From NCBI GenBank assembly GCA_016719105.1, contig JADKAQ010000046.1, positions 682,001-746,000 on the forward strand: a DNA stretch of 64,000 nt. The letters are read 5' to 3'. The notes below the pieces were generated by a model. The model worked only from the letters and a program-made list of their open reading frames with translations. It had not been told where the DNA came from and searched no databases. Shown here piece by piece: positions 59,962 through 64,000 of the stretch. The position numbers and the translations under genes are program-made. The DNA is from Gemmatimonadota bacterium. Its GTDB lineage: Bacteria; Gemmatimonadota; Gemmatimonadetes; Gemmatimonadales; Gemmatimonadaceae. Numbering within the stretch: position 1 is the first letter of the stretch; each line of letters starts with the position of its first letter.

Positions 59962-61367
59962 TAGGAGATTCGGTGCGCCGGGCGGTGGATGAGCCGCCCA
60001 CGCCCGGGAGCGCCGCGGACTTCCCCCTCGTGCCAGATGACCTCACCGCGCGACAGCGTCGTGACGGGCCAGCCCGTCAGCTGCATTCCTTCGAACGGGG
60101 TGTAGTCCATGCGGTCGTGCAGCAGCTCGCGCGTGACCGTGTGCGTGCGCTCGGGGTCCCACAGCGCGAGGTCGGCGTCGGCGCCCACGGCGATCGTCCC
60201 CTTGCGCGGAAGCAGGCCGTAGATCCGCGCCGGATTGGTGGCGGTGAGCGCCACGAACCGCTCGAGCGAGAGGCGCCCCTTCTTCACCCCTTCGGAGAAG
60301 AGGAGCGGCATGCGGAGTTCGAGGCTCGGGACGCCGTTAGGCACCTTGGTGAAGGGCGCGTGCTCGCCGTGCGCCTTCTTCCCCTGGGGATCGTCGTAGC
60401 GATACGGCGCGTGATCGCTGGAGAAGATGTCGAAGGTCCCGTCGGCCAACCCTTCCCACAGCGCCTCCTGGGCGGCGTGGTCGCGCGCGGGGGGCGAGAA
60501 CATCCACTTGGCCCCCTCGAACCCCGGCTTGTCGAGGTCCTCTTTCGTGAAGACGAGGTACTGCGGGCACGTCTCGGCCAGGACGTGGACGCCGCGGGCG
60601 CGGGCGCGACGGATCTCGTCCAGCGGTGCACCCGCGGACACGTGCACGATGAGGATCGGGGCGCCGGTGACCTCGGCCAGGAAGCAGGCGCGCCCCGTCG
60701 CCTCGCGTTCGGCCGCCTCGGGCCGCGCGTAGGGGTGCCACTTGGGCCCCGTCTTCCCCTCGGCCAGCAGGCGCTCGATATGCCAGGCGATGGACTCGTG
60801 ATGCTCGGCGTGAAAGAGGGTGATCGCCCCCTCCCTGCGCGCCACGAGGAGGACGTCGAGCACCTGCTTGTCCGTCAGACGCAACGCGTCGTACGTCAGG
60901 TAGACCTTGAGCGAGGGGTGCCCCTCGTGGATGAGTTGCGGGAGCTCCTCGGAGAGAACGGCGGGGGTGGGGTCAGAGACGATGAGGTGGAAGGCGTAGT
61001 CGACGAACGCCTTCGGGGCCGCCTTGGCCTCGTAGTCGCGCACGACCTGCACCAGCGAGTTGCCGCGGTGCTGCGCGGCAAACGGCACGATCGTCGTCGT
61101 CCCGCCGCAGGCCGCCGAGACGCCGCCGGAGTAGAAGTCATCGGCGGTGATGAGCCCCGTGCTGGAGACCTGGTCCACGTGACAGTGGGCGTCGACGCCG
61201 CCGGGAAGCACGAGGCGCCCGGAGGCGTCGAGCACCTCCTTCGCATTTCCGAGGTCGCTGCCTAACGCAACGATCACCCCGTCGCGGATGCCGATGTCGC
61301 AGAAGACGGTCTCGGCGGCGGTAGCCACCGTTCCGCCACGGATCACGAGGTCGTAGCTGTAGGTCAT
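59961..61367 (-). CDS. Dihydropyrimidinase/D-hydantoinase-type cyclic amidohydrolase
   Basis: 468 aa; the ATG at 61367 overlaps the aldolase stop by four bases (ATGA), so the longer upstream frame is ignored. Zinc site: HCH (H61, H63) in VDAHCHVDQ, the carboxylated lysine K154 in SLKVYLTYD, His in LFHAEHHES and LIVHVSAG, Asp in SSDHAPYRYDD. MDYTPFEGMQLTGWP is the conserved C-terminal hydantoinase segment. Opens hydantoins, dihydropyrimidines or similar cyclic imides to N-carbamoyl or N-acyl acids. Fourth from the end of a tightly packed catabolic operon; with no carbamoylase adjacent, the product may go elsewhere. Confidence 0.94.
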   Translation of the reverse strand: MTYSYDLVIRGGTVATAAETVFCDIGIRDGVIVALGSDLGNAKEVLDASGRLVLPGGVDAHCHVDQVSSTGLITADDFYSGGVSAACGGTTTIVPFAAQHRGNSLVQVVRDYEAKAAPKAFVDYAFHLIVSDPTPAVLSEELPQLIHEGHPSLKVYLTYDALRLTDKQVLDVLLVARREGAITLFHAEHHESIAWHIERLLAEGKTGPKWHPYARPEAAEREATGRACFLAEVTGAPILIVHVSAGAPLDEIRRARARGVHVLAETCPQYLVFTKEDLDKPGFEGAKWMFSPPARDHAAQEALWEGLADGTFDIFSSDHAPYRYDDPQGKKAHGEHAPFTKVPNGVPSLELRMPLLFSEGVKKGRLSLERFVALTATNPARIYGLLPRKGTIAVGADADLALWDPERTHTVTRELLHDRMDYTPFEGMQLTGWPVTTLSRGEVIWHEGEVRGAPGRGRLIHRPAHRIS

Positions 61368-62311
61368 CGGGGCGTGGTTCCGCGGTGCTGGAGGGCGCGC
61401 TCGAGGCGCGCGAGGAGGCGATCGAGTTCGGCGACGTCGTCGGGGACGAGTCGCGGCCCCGGGGCCCGCACCTTGGCCGAGGCAATCGCCCCGCGGCGGC
61501 GCAGGATCTCCTTCCGGATGGCCAGGCCGAAGCCCGGCTGGTTCTCGTAGCTCACGAGCGGGAGATAGGCATCGTACAGGTCGTCCGCGGCGTCGACCTC
61601 GCCGCGCGCGTAGCCCTCGTACACGGCGACGAGCATCTCGGGATAGCTGAAGCCGGTCATGATGCCGTCGGCGCCACGCGAGAGCGACTGCGGGAGCAGC
61701 AGGCCCCCGTTGCCCGACACGACGCTCACGCGCCGCGTCCCGGCACGCTCGGCCGCACGCGTCTTCGAGATCTTGTCGAGCCCGGGGACGTCCTCGGCTT
61801 TGTACATCGCCACCGACGGAACATCGCGAATCACCCGGTGCAGGCACCCCGCCGAGAGGTACACGCCGGTGGTGGGCGGATAGTCCTGGAAGACGATCGG
61901 CACATCGCTGCCTAACGCCTCGGCGACCGTGGCCATGTACGAGACGATGGCGTCGTCGGTGCGCAGCCCGTACGGCGGGGCGACCATGACGCCGGCGGCG
62001 CCGTGTTCCATGGCGTCGAGGGCCAGCTCGCGCATGGCGACGAGCGACCCACCGCTCACGCCGACCACAACGGGGACGCGCCCTTCGATGCGGGCGAGCC
62101 CGCGCCTGACGACGGTGACGCTCTCCTCGGCGGTGAGCTTGTGCGCCTCACCCATCATGCCGAGCAGCGTGATGCCGTGCACGCCGGCATGCAGGTAGAA
62201 GTCGAGGGCGCCATCGAGCGACGACAGGTCGAGCGAGCCGTCGTCGTGGAACGGCGTCGCCGAAATGACGAAGACGCCGCGCGTGTCGGCGGTGAGCCGG
62301 TGCGACGTCAT
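61364..62311 (-). CDS. DapA-family (dihydrodipicolinate synthase-like) aldolase
   Basis: 315 aa. N-acetylneuraminate-lyase/DHDPS superfamily barrel: VFVISATPFHDDGSLDL, GITLLGMMGEAHKLT (GxxGE signature), Tyr Y144 in VFQDYPPTTGV, Schiff-base lysine K171 in VAMYKAEDVPG, GNGGLLLPQSLSRGADGIM. A catabolic class I aldolase or dehydratase rather than lysine biosynthesis is likely, given the operon and the extra 25 C-terminal residues. It overlaps both neighbours by four bases (ATGA), giving strict co-translation with the VOC protein before and the hydantoinase after. Confidence 0.93.
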   Translation of the reverse strand: MTSHRLTADTRGVFVISATPFHDDGSLDLSSLDGALDFYLHAGVHGITLLGMMGEAHKLTAEESVTVVRRGLARIEGRVPVVVGVSGGSLVAMRELALDAMEHGAAGVMVAPPYGLRTDDAIVSYMATVAEALGSDVPIVFQDYPPTTGVYLSAGCLHRVIRDVPSVAMYKAEDVPGLDKISKTRAAERAGTRRVSVVSGNGGLLLPQSLSRGADGIMTGFSYPEMLVAVYEGYARGEVDAADDLYDAYLPLVSYENQPGFGLAIRKEILRRRGAIASAKVRAPGPRLVPDDVAELDRLLARLERALQHRGTTPR

Positions 62312-62826
62312 GGGCGCGCGGCCGCCTTGAGTGCCGCGTTGAGCCTGGCGTTCTGCGGGTCGTCCAGGAAGCGCTCGAACTCGAGGAAGTACCCTTCGGG
62401 ATCGTAGGCGACGAAGCCGCGCGTGGGATGCCGCGTGGCGTCCTTCACCTCACCGCGCATCGGCACCCCTTTCGACTTGAGGTACCGGTACCAGCCGTCG
62501 ATGTCCTGCACCACGAACGAGAGGGTGACCGCCTTGGTCTCGCTGGCGCGATGCAGCCCCTGCGCCTCGTCGACGAGCCCGACGAACGAGGTCGGCGAGA
62601 CCTGGTAGATCTTGGAGAAGCCCTGGTCGACGGTGAGGGTGAGGCCGAGGACGTCCTCGTAGAAGCGCTGGGCGCGCGGGATGTCCTTGTAGTAGAGGAA
62701 GGTGATGTTCCCCTGGAAGGCCGGAGCAACGGGGCGTTGCACCTGGGCAGCGAGCGGCGTGGTCGCCCCGGCAGCTGCCATCGCGACAAGGGCGGCGGGG
62801 ACGACGAATCGACGAAGGGTCAGCAC
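62308..62826 (-). CDS. Exported VOC (glyoxalase/dioxygenase-fold) protein
   Basis: 172 aa from the GTG at 62826, chosen because the residues that follow form a signal peptide (VLTLRRFVVPAALVAMAA ... PLAAQ). One VOC unit: ITFLYYKDIPRAQRFYEDVL, FVGLVDEAQG, VTLSFVVQDIDGWYRYLKS, FVAYDPEGYFLEFERF, with the final Glu of the metal triad visible. An exported VOC protein inside a catabolic operon is unusual; it could be a periplasmic binding or lyase protein. Overlaps the aldolase gene by four bases and follows the AroM-like gene by 31. Confidence 0.85.
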   Translation of the reverse strand: MLTLRRFVVPAALVAMAAAGATTPLAAQVQRPVAPAFQGNITFLYYKDIPRAQRFYEDVLGLTLTVDQGFSKIYQVSPTSFVGLVDEAQGLHRASETKAVTLSFVVQDIDGWYRYLKSKGVPMRGEVKDATRHPTRGFVAYDPEGYFLEFERFLDDPQNARLNAALKAAARP

Positions 62827-62857
62827 GTGCGACGTGGGGTGAAGGGAGCGTGTGCGA

Positions 62858-63556
62858 TCATACGGAGACGAACGGGCGCACCAGTTCGCCGGCGACGCGC
62901 GCCGCCAGCGACTGGGCCAGGAGGACGCGGGCCCCCGCGTGCGCCTCGAGCCGGCGCGCCGCATCGTCGGCGTGCCCCATGCAATCGAGCACGATGAGCG
63001 TGACGCCGGCGCTTCGCAGCTGTTCGGCTGCGCGGTCGAGCGCTGCGTCATCGTCGGGCGGGGCTGATGTGACGACGGGGTCGAAGCCATCGGTGCGCCA
63101 CTTGGCGGTCGCGGCAGCCACCTGACCTTCGATGGGCGTCACGACGCCGATGCGGGGACTGGTGCACAGGGCACGCGTGACCGCGGGGACAACGCGTCCC
63201 GGGAGCACGACGGGAACGTCGCAGGCAACGTCGGGGAAGTCGCCGGCGCAGGCGACGACCACGGCCGAGGCACCGTCAGCCGCAAACGACTGGGCCACGC
63301 GTTGCACGAGGGGGTGCAGCGCGTCGCGCCCGATCGATCGCGTTGTCCCGTCGGCGAGGCGCACGAGCAGCGGATAGTCGGTGGGAAGCTGGCTCAGCAC
63401 GTCGATCGCCGTCGTGTCGAGGGAGTCGAGGGCGCCGCGCACCTCCACGCGCGCCCCCGGAGCATGGGCGGCGAACGCCGCGACCAGGTCGGGGCGCGGC
63501 GACTGGCCGATGGTCACGATACCGAGGAGCGGGGCGGCGGGATCGCGCTGCGTCAC
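62858..63556 (-). CDS. AroM-family protein
   Basis: 232 aa, GTG start at 63556, three bases after the stop of the amidohydrolase. AroM family pattern: LLGIVTIGQSPRPDLVAAFA at the N-terminus, DSLDTTAIDVLSQLP, DYPLLVRLADGT, ASAVVVACAGDFPD, RIGVVTPIEGQVAAA and a C-terminal IVLDCMGH. The fold resembles the aspartate/glutamate-racemase or maleate-isomerase type, with paired cysteines (one in VVACAGDF, one in VLDCMGH). The enzymatic role of AroM is unknown; two Cys in those positions suggest racemase or isomerase chemistry (inference). Confidence 0.88.
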   Translation of the reverse strand: MTQRDPAAPLLGIVTIGQSPRPDLVAAFAAHAPGARVEVRGALDSLDTTAIDVLSQLPTDYPLLVRLADGTTRSIGRDALHPLVQRVAQSFAADGASAVVVACAGDFPDVACDVPVVLPGRVVPAVTRALCTSPRIGVVTPIEGQVAAATAKWRTDGFDPVVTSAPPDDDAALDRAAEQLRSAGVTLIVLDCMGHADDAARRLEAHAGARVLLAQSLAARVAGELVRPFVSV

Positions 63557-63559
63557 TCG

Positions 63560-64000
63560 TCAGGCACCGCTCGCCGGGTACATCACCTTGCCGCCCACCG
63601 TGGTCTGCACGATGCGAATGTCCTTGATGGTGTTCGGGTCGACCTCGTGCGGGTCCCGCTCCAGCACCACGAAGTCGGCCCACTTCCCCGCCGTGATCGA
63701 CCCCTTGCTCGCTTCTTCGTACGACGCGTGCGCGCCGTTGATGGTTCCGATGCGCAGCGCCTCATCCACCGTGACCTTCTGGTTGGCCCCCCACTCGCGC
63801 CCCTTGAAGTCGCGGCGCGTCACCATGCTCTGCAGCGCCATCAGCGGCTCGAACGGTCCCGGGCCGTAGTCCGACGCGCCAGGAACCACGATGCCCGCGT
63901 CGAGGAACGAGCGATGCGCAAACATGTTGCGCATCTTGTCGTCGCCGTACTCCCCCCACTTCTCGCCGTGGTAATAGATGTAGGTCCAGAAGGGGGTGGG
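63560..64000 (-). CDS. C-terminal part of a YtcJ-type amidohydrolase (runs off the window)
   Basis: The frame is open through the window end; about 146 codons are visible. Segments FWTYIYYHGEKWGEYGDDK, MFAHRSFLDAGIVVPGASDY, ALRIGTINGAHASYEE and GSITAGKWADFVVLERDP match the C-terminal third of amidohydrolase-3 (YtcJ) proteins, including the last metal Asp in ASDYGPG. First visible gene of the leftward operon. Its N-terminus and any upstream genes are outside the window. Confidence 0.9.
   Translation of the reverse strand, partial: PTPFWTYIYYHGEKWGEYGDDKMRNMFAHRSFLDAGIVVPGASDYGPGPFEPLMALQSMVTRRDFKGREWGANQKVTVDEALRIGTINGAHASYEEASKGSITAGKWADFVVLERDPHEVDPNTIKDIRIVQTTVGGKVMYPASGA

Noticed and set aside
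61368..61847. N-terminal extension of the hydantoinase frame
   Set aside because: Overlaps the aldolase gene entirely; the ATG at 61367 gives the normal family length and a four-base ATGA overlap.
1..64000. tRNA, rRNA, insertion sequence or prophage genes
   Set aside because: No TPsiC-like arm in a cloverleaf context, no transposase, integrase or phage protein found on either strand by reading.

Overview
The window reads as a chromosomal segment of a GC-rich, Gram-negative, heterotrophic bacterium. Two SusC/SusD outer-membrane uptake pairs of Bacteroidetes type sit in very GC-rich DNA, beside many exported hydrolases, lipoproteins, Tat-exported oxidoreductases and amidohydrolases. This mix is typical of Gemmatimonadota (Gemmatimonas/Gemmatirosa-like), but that assignment is inference from gene content; there is no rRNA gene to test it. 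I found no tRNA, rRNA, CRISPR array, prophage or insertion sequence.

Layout. 1-1472: a FIST sensor protein followed by the start of a signalling protein. 1550-5740: SusD/SusC pair 1. 6054-10748: a giant TPR/HD-GYP/GGDEF/STAND-ATPase protein. 10901-11794: an exported protein with an internally duplicated cupredoxin-like fold. 11963-16472: SusC/SusD pair 2, whose SusC gene carries a frameshift. 16680-21675: an exported sortilin-like BNR-repeat protein and a plug-only 'receptor' with carboxypeptidase-regulatory-like domains. 21728-26716: a cation efflux transporter, a lipoprotein, a decayed beta-lactamase-family gene, an M48 metalloprotease lipoprotein and a DUF1080 protein. 26905-36762: a nucleoside transporter, two Gfo/Idh/MocA oxidoreductases, an exported phosphatase-superfamily enzyme, an amidohydrolase and a GH29 fucosidase, which suggests scavenging of sugars and nucleosides. 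36950-41235: a two-gene, translationally coupled 2-hydroxyacyl-CoA dehydratase-type ATPase/Fe-S system. 41469-53085: PP2C phosphatase, serine hydrolase, TesB, TolB/TPR protein, K+ channel, DUF3108 protein, two tandem PAP2 phosphatases and a membrane-fused spermidine-synthase-like protein. 53359-57236: a methyltransferase, an amidohydrolase, a MATE pump and a small exported protein. 57321-64000: a tightly overlapping catabolic operon (YtcJ-like amidohydrolase, AroM-like, VOC, DapA-like aldolase, hydantoinase, Baeyer-Villiger-type monooxygenase, esterase).

How the genes work together. The Sus pairs would import oligomeric substrates. Fucosidase, DUF1080 and Gfo/Idh enzymes would process sugars, and the last operon looks like a complete ring-opening and cleavage route for an unidentified cyclic imide, amide or ketone. 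The most notable single protein is the 6054-10748 fusion, which joins c-di-GMP synthesis and hydrolysis modules to a STAND ATPase switch. A recurrent short motif (GTTAGGC/GCCTAAC) is scattered through the window in all frames and in intergenic DNA and is not explained by any gene.
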